Shown piece by piece: positions 18,101 to 25,831 of a DNA stretch of 50,846 nucleotides. The position numbers and the translations under genes were made by a program. Numbering within the stretch: the first letter of the stretch is position 1; every line of letters starts with the position of its first letter. This DNA comes from a virus. The notes under the pieces are model-generated. The model had not been told where the DNA came from. It made no database searches and worked only from the letters and a program-made list of their open reading frames with translations. The stretch covers positions 1-50,846 of the IMG/VR virus record IMGVR_UViG_3300007074_000017. The stretch is one strand, 5' to 3'.

Positions 18101-19973
18101 TGTTAGGCGTGTTATGGTAGCGGCAGACGTTTTGTTTTTTGAAGGGCAGAAAGAAATGAGGGCTTACCAAATGGCTATGAAACAGGCTATGCGGGAAGGG
18201 AAAGACGTACCAACCTTAGACCAACAGAACAGGGCTATCGAGTTAGTGGGTAGAAGTGCGGGTCAGCTTCAAGCTATCCAAGATAAATACCAAGCTGAAT
18301 ATGCTGAGGATTTAGAGCGTATAGAGGGGCAGGATGAATTAACTCCTGCGGAGAAGAAAGAGCTGTTAGGCATTTTAAAGGCGGATACACAGCGTAAGAT
18401 ATTCGATGCAGTAGAAAGGCAACGTAGCGCAGAGATGGTGGAAGACGCAGTGAAGTATGCCTCAGAAGGTACTTACAACTACCAACCTAAAGGCACACTA
18501 GGGGCAGTGGCCAATTTCATAAATCAGTTGGTACAAGACGTGCCAATTCTGAGATACGCAGTGCCTTTTACGAACATAATTGCCAATGTGGCTAATGAGA
18601 CTATAAATTACACCCCTTTGGCTTTTACAAGGTTGAACAGAGGTGGGTGGAGTAAATTTCGCAGAGACACGCTGTCTCAGCAGGACCGAGCCGATTTAAT
18701 GACCAAGGCGATTATAGGCACTACTTTGATGGTGACACTCATGGCTCTTTCCCAATCGGGCGAGGATGACGAACCTATAATCGAAATAACAGCTAACGGA
18801 ACGGGGGATTACGCTAAAAACGAAACTTTGAAGTTAGGAGGCTGGCACCCTTATTCTTTTAGGATCAAACTGCCTTCGGGTAATTACTCGCCTTGGTATT
18901 CCTACCAATACTCCCCGTTAATGGCATCGCTGGGGTTCGTAGGCCACTTTAACGACTTGCAGAAATATAAAGGTGGGGATAGCGAGTTGGGGGTTGTGGC
19001 TAGACTCAGTGCCGCTGCCGGACTGACTGCGACTTCTATTTTCCAAGCCACGTTTCTAACAGGTGTGGGTGATATGTTAGCGGCTTTGCTCGACCCTAGG
19101 AGCAGCGAAGGTCTAATTGATAAAATGGCGAGAGGGGCGGTCAATGCAGCTAGGGGTGTCGCTATACCTAATTTACTTACTCAAACATCTCAAGACTTGG
19201 AGCGCATATTTGACGTGCCTAAGAAAGAGACGCGACCCGTTAAAGATGGCACGGTAAGCGATTACGCCAAGAGTTTGATAGCTAGAACGGTACAAGACGC
19301 TCCCTATGCTCGGAATATGTACTATGATAAAATTAACATCTTAGGAGATCCTATTCTGTACGATACAGATAAATTTGAATCAGCGAATATACCTAATAGA
19401 ATAATCGAACTGTTAGTCGATAAGAAAGCAGTGTTTGCCCCTATGAGCCGGAACGAGCAGAAGATTTACGACGTAGATAAAGAAGTGGAACGTGCGCTCA
19501 ACGATCAAGAGTTCTACGAATACGCCAAGGTAAAAGGTGCTTTCATAAAGAACGCCCTTACGGAAGGATACAAAGATGGGGGTAAGACCTACCTGTACGA
19601 AGACTTCACTAAAATGAGTGAGGACAAGTTCAAGAGTGTACTATCTAAAATAAAAAGGAATGCAACGCTAGAAGCCAAAGCCAGTACAGGTGGTGTGCCG
19701 AGCGAAGTAATGACTATCCAAGAAGATATAGATAATGAATGGCAGTTATCGCCCAAACAAATAAAAGAGCGTATACGTTTAAACAAAGAATACGTAGAGA
19801 ATAATGAGTCTATTCTAATAACCGATACTGAAGCCTATATTAGAGAGGAGGGGCTTACACCTGCACAGGCTAGAGCCAAGGCACTCAAAGATTTATGGCG
19901 CGAGGCGAATAGCAAATCTAAGGACATTCTACTAGCAGACCCTACTTTTAAAGAAAACGCAACTATTAAATAA
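12129..19973 (+). CDS. Giant polyvalent ejection protein with zinc-peptidase module
   Basis: A 2614-aa protein. An early domain (about 150-440) has hydrophobic helices. A zincin motif HEALH lies at residues 661-665, with a possible third ligand near 748-752 (NIDEFISEAF). About 770-1150 is a disordered, repeat-containing linker. The long helical part includes 'MDFKGGQWNPANYLKHVRR' near 1980, resembling large polyvalent-protein domains of the LPD38 type. Near 2190-2360 are hydrophobic helices (TKAIIGTTLMVTLMAL). Such proteins travel inside the capsid and are ejected with the DNA; the peptidase may cut host or virion proteins. No DFDGD-type RNA polymerase motif was seen. Residues 1-1100 are more AT-rich than the rest, which suggests a mosaic. 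Confidence 0.65.
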   Translation: MPDLKELLTEAHKMGASQAQLDTIVERYNQKKSDVGNDSPDAPSTLNSFGGGSNPFQSSQVDTEIPTVLSEKAKLDNIRSKNIAGKFKVDTQLPESQLGYPIGKIGKTTIDVPLENKVFREFAAPTIQREFGVADIDVTQNKVGESLTRKGGFQDDIQATEYVPQEPTQEDVGYLESLKNSITNVGVGLQQFIPNTQIALEGTLKTLLGKDLGTDAYWQLTKGDPELHRAESYQKLAELEPQFKQTRGLVESGQNFDVFGLAVATVDAGLSLVRTMVTSVPTAGLGLYSDMVGGSVASYNQEKAKQMGLSVRELYDRGENDFVVPATIGTIAAQMEKIGLKGVSNAINKKLVGSWLKKTAVFGVEVNKEGLTELVQTGLDEANKSLAQGKGAVQSSKDAASAMLSKKGLESYLMGVVGSAGAAGAAGVGRIAKSMISPKAKEKVQAQTETIERLKTELENPNLSPTAQEFVAAQIQTSVADVATEVETDATLYENLSTEQKKEADRLNGEIEKSETVINDPALSEETKAAAVVENERLNTELEAKLNEKSAEVKTPKVDTPAKTVDVAKVAPMSYTEDSAEQITNIVNSIPDIKTTEGLLNSTKGTHYEALAKALGGYLQNIKTSIVPKLIDKFGIREHGGLFEDGVIKLKKGEGITTFLHEALHAVTSAKLLAWTRFNQLNRYNLEGGKPQQSFKELGLHDLSKKDIEAIKNLERIYEESKLKAHEFLGGGKADRTKGFYGFTNIDEFISEAFTSKEFQTLLKNIKGEGKTSNLFKDFLDSLAKLLDIKDPTILDDIFYHTEVLMDGKKQTQVKDSAEQITKEAKQAEAEMAKNNDPAEFEIKMEALDKRAQALPKTGEVISEIKNTIEDEQAITISPNAKELQSKANNNEESVVRNEAGTTSNATETVTREVKPTAEVAKPERTGDATENEIKMEALDKRAQALPKTEAEVGALKDVESTAKALDSVELGDKFKSQDTESVLDRNNFYRKAQEMFVESKGLTNDEVFNKNKQKGELTTEKGRIAFQKEFEKWTETNKKQIISEAYHSDKASGKETELTKAVESLLKEQPTEPIQSKAEQTTPAATAAAPATTATTDPLLKAEDDLKSLSKSSDKQTKYAASVKRLIEAKKDRQITEKEFNDMFKRFGDVLAADKKAGDILRKLADKIDQGRINKLGGMRGGTGYDLMWDGSLTIASASLRATADIVDVSVRIAIAIEAGLAHARKSDWYKSLNNKPKFEAAYTAHLEKEFGKQLADDVVTPEKETPTQEAPTQEDRKELKRAATQRALDSDQYGQGFKDALSYKAIHYTELPNQVTEQEAEALIEIQGEVGIERDLYDFNNGMPSAVRFSVLQKLIDIYEAKGDNLKAGELAEELYSKATDYGQGIQIFSTFPKLSKATNVAIARKTVKTNRDVVAKRAKPTTDKLTKEFKKANKEAAEETVEAVKKSIGKATLQKGASLTDLPLGYGMKNKVFTRAKYLKAKQNLRGATFSFAGGIPIEDLVNIAGYHIEATGKDFTKFTRRMKADLGAKIKPYLKDIYAKSRESLIEGGYDPALFLTDEQVAEQINAEDGQVYKEKLDKAIKRKSAKEQKQAIAKLQQISKEEGLWGQYSNSAASRLKSMVKPNIQADIAGQPSLQQFTDGLVRNMKQKMAESMPEQTKKRAAPRSAIDIIGDAYSNFEKYKDVWVKTQKEFQEEFADQPEILEAIDAYFGEILETPFSDRVLESAVRKGLKDMDKTITDLVVQHYTLVDHARESLSDKLVNEAGLSGAEAKQLAYEIERKFDEIATKKKQQILERMFSAKTKRTPQGKALEDGIVKMTNLGGFSNADIVEMYAEKMGWPKLTQENIAEIELLSDIIQNTKDPINRRRATEDLLAYQANLKGISALDMATAIWYANVLSGYNTQIINIGANAINTSLLYANAVAQNPTNAAFIGRGLMQGLKRGWLESKDTLRTGYSPIKGKPEIPSLLERMDFKGGQWNPANYLKHVRRVMVAADVLFFEGQKEMRAYQMAMKQAMREGKDVPTLDQQNRAIELVGRSAGQLQAIQDKYQAEYAEDLERIEGQDELTPAEKKELLGILKADTQRKIFDAVERQRSAEMVEDAVKYASEGTYNYQPKGTLGAVANFINQLVQDVPILRYAVPFTNIIANVANETINYTPLAFTRLNRGGWSKFRRDTLSQQDRADLMTKAIIGTTLMVTLMALSQSGEDDEPIIEITANGTGDYAKNETLKLGGWHPYSFRIKLPSGNYSPWYSYQYSPLMASLGFVGHFNDLQKYKGGDSELGVVARLSAAAGLTATSIFQATFLTGVGDMLAALLDPRSSEGLIDKMARGAVNAARGVAIPNLLTQTSQDLERIFDVPKKETRPVKDGTVSDYAKSLIARTVQDAPYARNMYYDKINILGDPILYDTDKFESANIPNRIIELLVDKKAVFAPMSRNEQKIYDVDKEVERALNDQEFYEYAKVKGAFIKNALTEGYKDGGKTYLYEDFTKMSEDKFKSVLSKIKRNATLEAKASTGGVPSEVMTIQEDIDNEWQLSPKQIKERIRLNKEYVENNESILITDTEAYIREEGLTPAQARAKALKDLWREANSKSKDILLADPTFKENATIK
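13860..14594 (+). repeat. Direct repeats flanking the zinc-peptidase module
   Basis: A 21-bp stretch coding DSAEQIT occurs at 13860-13880 and again at 14574-14594 with 18 of 21 bases identical and the same frame. The segment between them is conspicuously AT-rich and contains the HEALH peptidase. This is what an in-frame insertion or duplication of one module would leave. Confidence 0.7.
14652..14976 (+). repeat. Exact 52-bp direct repeat in the giant ejection protein gene
   Basis: The 52 bases at 14652-14703 recur identically at 14925-14976, coding EIKMEALDKRAQALPKT both times. The offset is 273 bp (91 codons), so recombination between the copies would delete or duplicate 91 codons without changing frame. 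Exact identity implies a recent event or gene conversion. Confidence 0.9.
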
Positions 19974-19996
19974 AATATTTATAACTTTATAAAATT

Positions 19997-20479
19997 ATGG
20001 CAGCATTTGAAGTAAGTACTGAAGCATCGCAATCCCCTGACGGACTAACAGTCACGTTCTTGGATACGAGCAATTACACCACTAACGATGAAGGGTATGT
20101 GAAAGCAGATTTTACTACCAACACCATCGTTATTCTGGACGCTTATGGTGCAGTCCTGCAAACAAGTAACTTCTTAGCATCTGACACCGTAACCTTTGAG
20201 CAGACCAAAGATCATTGGTTCACTACTGAGCGGACTTTAGCAGGAGTAGCCTCTTATGAGAAAACAGAGAAGTTTCCGCTGCGGCTCATCACTACAAACA
20301 AGTTACAGACCGTTCTAGGTACAGGATGTTGCCAAGGCGCACAGAATGCGAAGAACTTATGCGAAGCTAATGCGTACATTAACGGGGCGACTTTCGCTGC
20401 TCCGTCTGGCAATAGCGTGGCATGGCAGAAGTTCATTGACGCTGCTAATGCTTACTTAAACATAATATTAGGGCGATAA
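19997..20479 (+). CDS. Small tail protein with cysteine-rich C-terminal part
   Basis: A 160-aa protein: beta-rich N-terminal domain (about 1-100), then 'GTGCCQGAQNAKNLCEANAYINGATFAA' with three cysteines, ending in a helix. It is preceded by an A/T-rich leader after the giant ejection gene and followed 3 nt later by another small cysteine-containing protein and then the fibre. It probably belongs to the tail tip or fibre attachment. No family is recognised. TAACTTTA at about 19982-19989 resembles a -7 promoter box, but no convincing -33 box is seen. Confidence 0.55.
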   Translation: MAAFEVSTEASQSPDGLTVTFLDTSNYTTNDEGYVKADFTTNTIVILDAYGAVLQTSNFLASDTVTFEQTKDHWFTTERTLAGVASYEKTEKFPLRLITTNKLQTVLGTGCCQGAQNAKNLCEANAYINGATFAAPSGNSVAWQKFIDAANAYLNIILGR

Positions 20480-20482
20480 CTG

Positions 20483-21025
20483 ATGGCAACCTATAATGAA
20501 ATAACAGCAGCAATAGAACTCGGGTGGGCTTACTACGTCGAGCAGTTAGAGGTTATTCGGTTGAAGCAGGTGGAGGGTTGCTTTGTTTGTACGTGCAGCG
20601 AGTTATCGTGCCTAGCAAGTGCGATACAGTCCTTAGAGTATGATGTGGAGGTTGAGAACAACTCACCCCTGACAACCATTGCTTACAATCAGCTACTCTC
20701 TTTAATCGCAAACTTCACAGGTGCGTTCACCGCAGATCCGACTGTTCAAATTGCCGGGATAACAATACTAGACGGCAGCACCGCTACGATTGCTCAGACA
20801 GCGGTTGTAACTCCTGGCGATGGGGTTTCGTCTTACGTATTCCCTGAACTGATAGGTAACGAAGCGCTATCTGTTTACAGAGGTACGGGTACTACGCTTA
20901 GAGCACATACTTCTGCGGCCACTGATGAGTTCGCACAAATTAACTATTCCACAGGCACAGTGACCGTGAACTATCCATTTGGGGTGGATGAAACGCTTTG
21001 GGTCAGCTATAAAATAACGACATGA
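20483..21025 (+). CDS. Small tail / fibre-attachment protein with Cys cluster
   Basis: A 180-aa protein. Residues about 30-45 contain a cysteine cluster (GCFVCTCSELSC). The C-terminal half is beta-rich (about 85-180), with 'ALSVYRGTGTTLRAH' and 'FAQINYSTGTVTVNYPFGVDETLWVSYK', a pattern seen in small phage fibre-associated domains. It overlaps the fibre gene by ATGA and follows another Cys-containing small protein, so the two may form a paired adaptor for the fibre. Function inferred from position. Confidence 0.55.
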   Translation: MATYNEITAAIELGWAYYVEQLEVIRLKQVEGCFVCTCSELSCLASAIQSLEYDVEVENNSPLTTIAYNQLLSLIANFTGAFTADPTVQIAGITILDGSTATIAQTAVVTPGDGVSSYVFPELIGNEALSVYRGTGTTLRAHTSAATDEFAQINYSTGTVTVNYPFGVDETLWVSYKITT

Positions 21026-24000
21026 AAAGACTACTAACCTTATTACTTTTAATACCTGTGTTGTTATTCGGCCAACAGCCCAATAACACGAACACGAACT
21101 TCACGAACGGCTTAGGCTCAAGTAAGTTTTTCAACATCCCTCGTGGCACTACACCTCCTACGACGGGTATTTTATCAGGCTCTCTGTTCTACCACACGAC
21201 AAATGGGCTGCAGTACTACGATGGCGCGACGTGGCAGACTTTAGGGGTCAGCGGGGGAAGCGTGACTTCTTTTAACGGAAGGTCTGGGGTTGTCGTTCCA
21301 CTAATCGGTGACTATTCTGGGTTCTTTGCCCCTTTGACACGCACTTTAACAGTTAACAGTGTGGCCTACGATTTATCCGCTAATCGGTCATGGTCCGTAG
21401 GAACTGTCACTTCGGTAGCGGCGACCGCCGGAACGGGGATAAGCGTAAGCGGTTCTCCAATCACTACTAGCGGAACATTAACAGTTACTAATACCGCACC
21501 CGATCAAACAGTTGTACTTAATAACGGTTCAGGGATTGACGTGACAGGTACATATCCTAACTTCACCATCACTAACACCGGTTCGCCATCGAGCGGGACG
21601 GTTACAAGCGTATCGGGCAATTACCCTCTTTCAGTATCTAGCCCGACTACTACCCCCATCATAAGTATTCCTGACGGCACGATTGCTAATGCGAAACTCA
21701 CTAACAGCACAATTAGCGGTAAAGCATTGGGTACTGATTTGGCAACTTTAACTTTAGGAAATGGCCTGACAGGTGGTTCATATAATGGTTCGGCCACAAC
21801 TACGGCAAGAGCGGATACTTCGGTTGTTCAAACAGTAGATAATTTCTTCCCTAAAGGTGATACAAGGTATTTAAAAGGCGATGGTACAGCTAATTTTGTT
21901 CCTTATTATACTGCCGCAAGAACTTTAGCAGTAAGCCCAATTAAAGTGAACGAAGATAGTCTTACTGTTGGCAACACAGCAGGAACGGGCGGAACTTCGT
22001 TATACGGCAAAGTCTACCTGAAAAATGTATCACTTGGCTTGGTATCAGATAGTATTTTGGTAGTTCGTAATGGAAGGATATTTAAGGTGCTGAAAACTAA
22101 CGGAACGGTCACTTCGGTTGCAGCCTTAACTTTAGGCACAAGTGGAACAGATTTATCTTCAACAGTAGCCACAGGCACAACAACGCCAGTCATAACCCTA
22201 AATGTACCTACGTCTTCGGCAGCTAATAGAGGGGCTTTGAGTGCGGCAGATTGGACAACCTTTAATAATAAAACCTCAAATACAGGAACAGTCACCTCTG
22301 TATCAGGAACATCCCCTATATCAGTTGCAACGGGTACAACTACGCCTGTTATAAGTATGACAGCTGCAAGTGCGGCAAATGATGGCTATGTAACAACGGG
22401 AACGCAGACGATTGCAGGAGCAAAGACGTTTAATTCTACAATTGTCGGGAGCGTTAACGGCAATTCAGCAACAGTAACCACCAATGCGAATCTAACTGGA
22501 GCGGTCACGTCAGTGGGCAACGCTACATCTTTAGGATCTTTCACATCTGCAAATCTTTCAACTGCATTAACAGATGAAACAGGAACAGGAAATGCAGTTT
22601 TTTCAGTAAGCCCAGCTTTAACGGGAACGGTAACAGGAGCTGCCGCCAATTTCAGCGGAAATGTTGGCGTAGGAACGGCATCACCATCAAGTAAGCTTAC
22701 TGTTTCAGATACGGGAGGCACAACCTACGGAAGCTCCGACCAATTAAGAGTAACATCGGGAACATCAGGAAATCGATCCGAGATACATTTAACAGATGGA
22801 GTTACTTCGGATGGTTATGTTTCATTCTTACCATCCGCAACGGCAGCAACTAGATTTGTCGAGATTTCTGCAAATGGGTCAGGTGGTGGGATTAAGGTTT
22901 ACGGGAATGGTAATTTAGATGTTGTTTCTTTAGCTGGATCTGGGGATGTTATTGCCTATTCAAACAATTCAGGAGTAGTTGGGAAAGCGGCAATCGGTTC
23001 TGGATTATCATTTTCAAGTGGCACATTATCAGCTACTGGTGGAGCGGCAGGCACTATAACAGGAAGCGGAACGGCTGGCAAAATTGCAAAATTCAATTCA
23101 TCATCAGACATAGGCGATGCTTCAAGTTTAACAATATCAGGTAGTGATTTACAAGTTGCAGGGGTGGTTCAGGGCACAACATTAACATCGACTGTTGCCA
23201 CAGGAACAGCACCATTGACCGTCACATCGACAACACCCGTAACTAATCTTAGTATTGGAGGCAGTGCAGCCACTTTAACGACTAATAGGGCGATTTGGGG
23301 GCAGAATTTCAACGGTTCATCAGCCGTAAGTGGAGCGATAATAGGAGCGACTACAATAGACGCTTCTTCGGATGTAACGGTAGGAGGGAGTCTTTTATTA
23401 GGCTCGACAACTCCTGCTGTTAATGGAACAGGAATTTTTAAGATTATCAAATCTAATAGTGCAACAAATTGGCAGATTTCTACTAATAACACTCTTTCAG
23501 GTGCTTTAGAGCTTACACCATCAACAGCAGAAGGAGGGAGCACTTTCACTACTCCAGTTATGTATTTAACACCGACAAGCATTGTTGCAAATCAAGCTAT
23601 AACAGGGGCTTTAACGGGCAACGCTTCAACAGCAACGGCTTTGCAAACAGCACGTACAATTTCAGGAACTTCATTTGACGGAACGGCAAATATTACCTTA
23701 AATAATTCAGGGATAACCAACGGGGCTGCATATATCACAAGTTCGGCACTTAGTGGATATGCACCCTTAGCTTCCCCATCCTTGACAGGTACACCAACAG
23801 CACCAACTCAAACAGCGGGTGATAACAGTACTAAGATAGCTACAACGGCTTATGTGGATACCAAATTTGCAAGTACATCCAATAGACAGTTGAAAGATTG
23901 GTATGCAGACGCAAATAATGTGAGTACAACCTCAACGGATTTAATGACCTACACTGTGCCGGGTAACACCTTGGTGAATAATGGGGATAAGCTTTCATTT

Positions 24001-24324
24001 AGATTTTCTGGAATATATGCCGCAAATGCAAACTCAAAAACACTTGAAATTAATTTTGCCGGCACTGCTTGGTCAAACTTCCCTTACGCTGTCTCTGGCG
24101 GAAGCTGGGTTATTTTCGGAACAATTATAAAAACAGGAGCAACAACTTACAGAATCAATATATCTGAGCAAAATGTTAATACATCACGGGCGGCATCTTC
24201 TACGGCTGGAACGGTTACTAATTTCACAGGAACAAATGTTTTCAAACTTGCTGCAACAGGCGGAGCTTCATCTGATATAACCGCACAAATGGGAACACTC
24301 GAATTTAAACCGGCAGCATTATAA
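21022..24324 (+). CDS. Tail fibre with N-terminal signal peptide
   Basis: A 1100-aa protein. Residues 1-18 (MKRLLTLLLLIPVLLFGQ) form a textbook signal peptide ending in G|Q. Then come fibre-type motifs: 'GSVTSFNGRSGVV...GDYSG' near 76-95, several 'GTVTSVSG...TTTPVIS' repeats between about 130 and 450, 'NFFPKGDTRYLKGDG' near 275, and 'YAPLASPSLTGTPTAPTQTAGD' near 915. The C-terminus (about 955-1100) is a beta-rich domain that could be a jelly-roll receptor-binding head. Role: host recognition at the cell surface. The part after about 21830 is more AT-rich than the start, which suggests exchange of the distal fibre. A Sec signal on a virion fibre is unusual. Confidence 0.75.
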   Translation: MKRLLTLLLLIPVLLFGQQPNNTNTNFTNGLGSSKFFNIPRGTTPPTTGILSGSLFYHTTNGLQYYDGATWQTLGVSGGSVTSFNGRSGVVVPLIGDYSGFFAPLTRTLTVNSVAYDLSANRSWSVGTVTSVAATAGTGISVSGSPITTSGTLTVTNTAPDQTVVLNNGSGIDVTGTYPNFTITNTGSPSSGTVTSVSGNYPLSVSSPTTTPIISIPDGTIANAKLTNSTISGKALGTDLATLTLGNGLTGGSYNGSATTTARADTSVVQTVDNFFPKGDTRYLKGDGTANFVPYYTAARTLAVSPIKVNEDSLTVGNTAGTGGTSLYGKVYLKNVSLGLVSDSILVVRNGRIFKVLKTNGTVTSVAALTLGTSGTDLSSTVATGTTTPVITLNVPTSSAANRGALSAADWTTFNNKTSNTGTVTSVSGTSPISVATGTTTPVISMTAASAANDGYVTTGTQTIAGAKTFNSTIVGSVNGNSATVTTNANLTGAVTSVGNATSLGSFTSANLSTALTDETGTGNAVFSVSPALTGTVTGAAANFSGNVGVGTASPSSKLTVSDTGGTTYGSSDQLRVTSGTSGNRSEIHLTDGVTSDGYVSFLPSATAATRFVEISANGSGGGIKVYGNGNLDVVSLAGSGDVIAYSNNSGVVGKAAIGSGLSFSSGTLSATGGAAGTITGSGTAGKIAKFNSSSDIGDASSLTISGSDLQVAGVVQGTTLTSTVATGTAPLTVTSTTPVTNLSIGGSAATLTTNRAIWGQNFNGSSAVSGAIIGATTIDASSDVTVGGSLLLGSTTPAVNGTGIFKIIKSNSATNWQISTNNTLSGALELTPSTAEGGSTFTTPVMYLTPTSIVANQAITGALTGNASTATALQTARTISGTSFDGTANITLNNSGITNGAAYITSSALSGYAPLASPSLTGTPTAPTQTAGDNSTKIATTAYVDTKFASTSNRQLKDWYADANNVSTTSTDLMTYTVPGNTLVNNGDKLSFRFSGIYAANANSKTLEINFAGTAWSNFPYAVSGGSWVIFGTIIKTGATTYRINISEQNVNTSRAASSTAGTVTNFTGTNVFKLAATGGASSDITAQMGTLEFKPAAL

Positions 24325-24328
24325 AGAA

Positions 24329-24538
24329 ATGACACAAGAACAATTCAACACCGAAATCGAAGTAATCCAAAAACCTAGAATAGCTGCTATTCCTTTTTTA
24401 TGGGGAGTGCTTAAAGGGTGGGTGTTTAAGAATTGGGAATCTATATTAATATTACTTTTAAAGTTAGCTTTAAGTAAATATAAGGGCACTAAATTGGGTG
24501 CTTTAATTAGGCAAATTTTAAACGAATTACAAAAATGA
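24329..24538 (+). CDS. Small hydrophobic protein of the lysis region
   Basis: A 69-aa protein with a hydrophobic stretch (AAIPFLWGVLKGWVFKNWESILILLLKLAL, about 19-48) that may span or coat the membrane, and a basic C-terminus. It starts 4 nt after the fibre gene and overlaps the next gene by ATGA. Placement before a membrane protein and the endolysin suggests a lysis accessory. No family is recognised. Confidence 0.55.
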   Translation: MTQEQFNTEIEVIQKPRIAAIPFLWGVLKGWVFKNWESILILLLKLALSKYKGTKLGALIRQILNELQK

Positions 24539-24822
24539 CACAAGCAACTAACTTTTTAGAATTCGGCAATCTTTTATTGATTATTGGACTCCCTTTGCTG
24601 GCTGCCGTAATTGGACTTCTATCCTACCTACGTGGTCATTTTAATCATTTAGCTGAATCTCGTAAAGCAAAAGAGAGGGAGGCTAATGAAAATAGGGAGA
24701 TGTATATTAAGATGGTTGTGCAGAGTACGATTGACGTGCAAATTAAAGAGATTCATGATATGATTTCAGAACTTGGGAAACGTATAGATAAACTTTTTGC
24801 ACTATTGAAGAATGGAAGATGA
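24535..24822 (+). CDS. Membrane protein with coiled coil; holin- or spanin-like
   Basis: A 95-aa protein: one strong transmembrane segment at about 12-30 (LLLIIGLPLLAAVIGLLSYL), then a long charged helix to the end (ESRKAKEREANENREMYIKM...). One N-terminal membrane anchor plus a helical soluble domain fits an i-spanin (Rz-like) or an anchored accessory protein; a classic holin is also possible. It sits three genes before the endolysin's end and overlaps the following small coiled-coil gene by 11 bases. Confidence 0.55.
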   Translation: MTQATNFLEFGNLLLIIGLPLLAAVIGLLSYLRGHFNHLAESRKAKEREANENREMYIKMVVQSTIDVQIKEIHDMISELGKRIDKLFALLKNGR

Positions 24823-24961
24823 AATACTTAGAATGACGCAAAACATTGATAAATTGGCAGGTTATATTTTTGAACTGAAAAGCGAGAATGAAAGCCTGAA
24901 AAATGAAAATGAACGACTTAAAGAGGAAATTCAGATGTTATTAAATGAGATAAATAAATGA
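24812..24961 (+). CDS. 49-aa leucine-zipper-like coiled-coil protein
   Basis: ATG at 24812, TGA at 24959-24961. The product is almost one amphipathic helix with heptad leucines ([19 protein letters not shown]). It overlaps the upstream gene by 11 bases and the endolysin start by ATGA, so it is in a translationally coupled chain. It may bind the coiled coil of the upstream membrane protein. Confidence 0.6.
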   Translation: MEDEILRMTQNIDKLAGYIFELKSENESLKNENERLKEEIQMLLNEINK

Positions 24962-25437
24962 GGTACAAACGCCCGACAACTGACAAAAGGAATTTAAAGT
25001 ACGGAAAAGCTAATCCGCAAGGTCGTGGTTATTTGGTTTGGGTTGACCTGCCTTTTGCGATGCGCATATCTTGGGATAGGAAAAAGAAAACAAAGCGCAT
25101 ACAATGTCATAGATTAATAGCTACAAGGCTTGAAAATGTGCTGCTTGATATATTGGTTCACTACGGGTATGAACGTATTGTAGAGCTTGGTATTGACCTG
25201 TACGGTGGGTGTTTTAATTACAGAGAAATGCGAGGGGGGACTGAATTGAGTTCGCATAGCTATGGAACTGCAATTGATTTAGATCCTGACAGGAATTTGC
25301 TGCATGAAACAGCTAAAACGGCACGATTTGCAAGGCCTGAATACAAGCAGATGATTGATATTTTTTACAGTTACGGATTCATTAATTACGGAGTAGAGTT
25401 CAATTTTGATTGGATGCACTTCGAGGACAGATATTAA
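24958..25437 (+). CDS. Endolysin, M15-family zinc peptidase
   Basis: A 159-aa protein. H100 in '[12 protein letters not shown]', D107 and H154 in 'FDWMHFE' form the zinc-binding triad of peptidase M15 (VanY / L-alanoyl-D-glutamate peptidase type). These enzymes cut the peptide stems of peptidoglycan in the periplasm. No signal peptide is present, so export depends on a holin. The neighbouring membrane proteins support a lysis role. Length is usual for single-domain M15 endolysins. Confidence 0.85.
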   Translation: MRYKRPTTDKRNLKYGKANPQGRGYLVWVDLPFAMRISWDRKKKTKRIQCHRLIATRLENVLLDILVHYGYERIVELGIDLYGGCFNYREMRGGTELSSHSYGTAIDLDPDRNLLHETAKTARFARPEYKQMIDIFYSYGFINYGVEFNFDWMHFEDRY

Positions 25438-25450
25438 ATTAAAAAATAAT

Positions 25451-25678
25451 ATGACAAACAAAGTAATTTCAAAACAATTCTCTTTAAAGTCAAGGGATGT
25501 TTTCAGAGCGTTAATCATGGCAGTCTTAACACCTGCATTAGTAATAATTCAGCAATCGGTTGAGGCTGGAATTTTAGAATTTAATTGGCAGGCTATCGCT
25601 ATGGCTTCCGTAGCCGGTGGACTTGCTTATTTGGTTAAGAATTTCCTAGAACCTACAAAAACTATTGAAAAACTATAA
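25451..25678 (+). CDS. Putative holin
   Basis: A 75-aa protein starting at the ATG at 25451, after an A-rich leader (AAATTAAAAAATAAT). Two hydrophobic segments (about 22-38, IMAVLTPALVIIQQSV, and 46-62, AIAMASVAGGLAYLV) and a basic N-terminus fit a small class II-type holin. It directly follows the endolysin. A farther upstream start is possible but would overlap the endolysin by 30 bases. Confidence 0.6.
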   Translation: MTNKVISKQFSLKSRDVFRALIMAVLTPALVIIQQSVEAGILEFNWQAIAMASVAGGLAYLVKNFLEPTKTIEKL

Positions 25679-25761
25679 TGGAAGCGTACCAGATAACCTT
25701 GCTAGTGATGGCAGTCTGCATACTTGCAGGAATGGTGTATAAGATTTGGTTTGAGGATTAG
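25678..25761 (+). CDS. 27-aa single-span membrane peptide
   Basis: ATG at 25678 shares its A with the preceding TAA (TAATG). The product is one hydrophobic helix (ITLLVMAVCILAGMVY) with a short charged end. Last + strand gene of the left arm, ending TAG. Overlapping start and membrane character support a real lysis-accessory peptide, but its size makes this uncertain. Confidence 0.45.
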   Translation: MEAYQITLLVMAVCILAGMVYKIWFED

Positions 25762-25764
25762 TTA

Positions 25765-25826
25765 CCACAATACAGCAGATTATGCCATATTGTGGAAGGT
25801 TTATGGCCACAAGCGATTAGTTATAG
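25765..25826. repeat. attC-like cassette boundary, site 1 (degenerate)
   Basis: This contains the shared edge AAGCGATTAGTTA at 25811-25823, also found at sites near 29947-29959 and 30720-30732, after which the sequences diverge. Inside are CCACAATA/TATTGTGG (25765-25772 / 25788-25795) and TTGTGG/CCACAA (25790-25795 / 25807-25812) pairings. The left core box TAAC is not evident. It lies just beyond the stop of the 135-aa gene and at the meeting point of the two transcription directions, so it could also serve as a terminator. Confidence 0.45.
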
Positions 25827-25831
25827 GGCAT

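Noticed and set aside
12129-19973. crAss-type virion RNA polymerase in the giant protein
   Set aside because: No DFDGD-like metal motif was found; the recognisable parts are a zincin and polyvalent ejection-type helices.
21022-24324. Diversity-generating retroelement acting on the fibre
   Set aside because: The fibre has internal GTVTSV repeats, but no reverse transcriptase or template/variable repeat pair was seen in the window.
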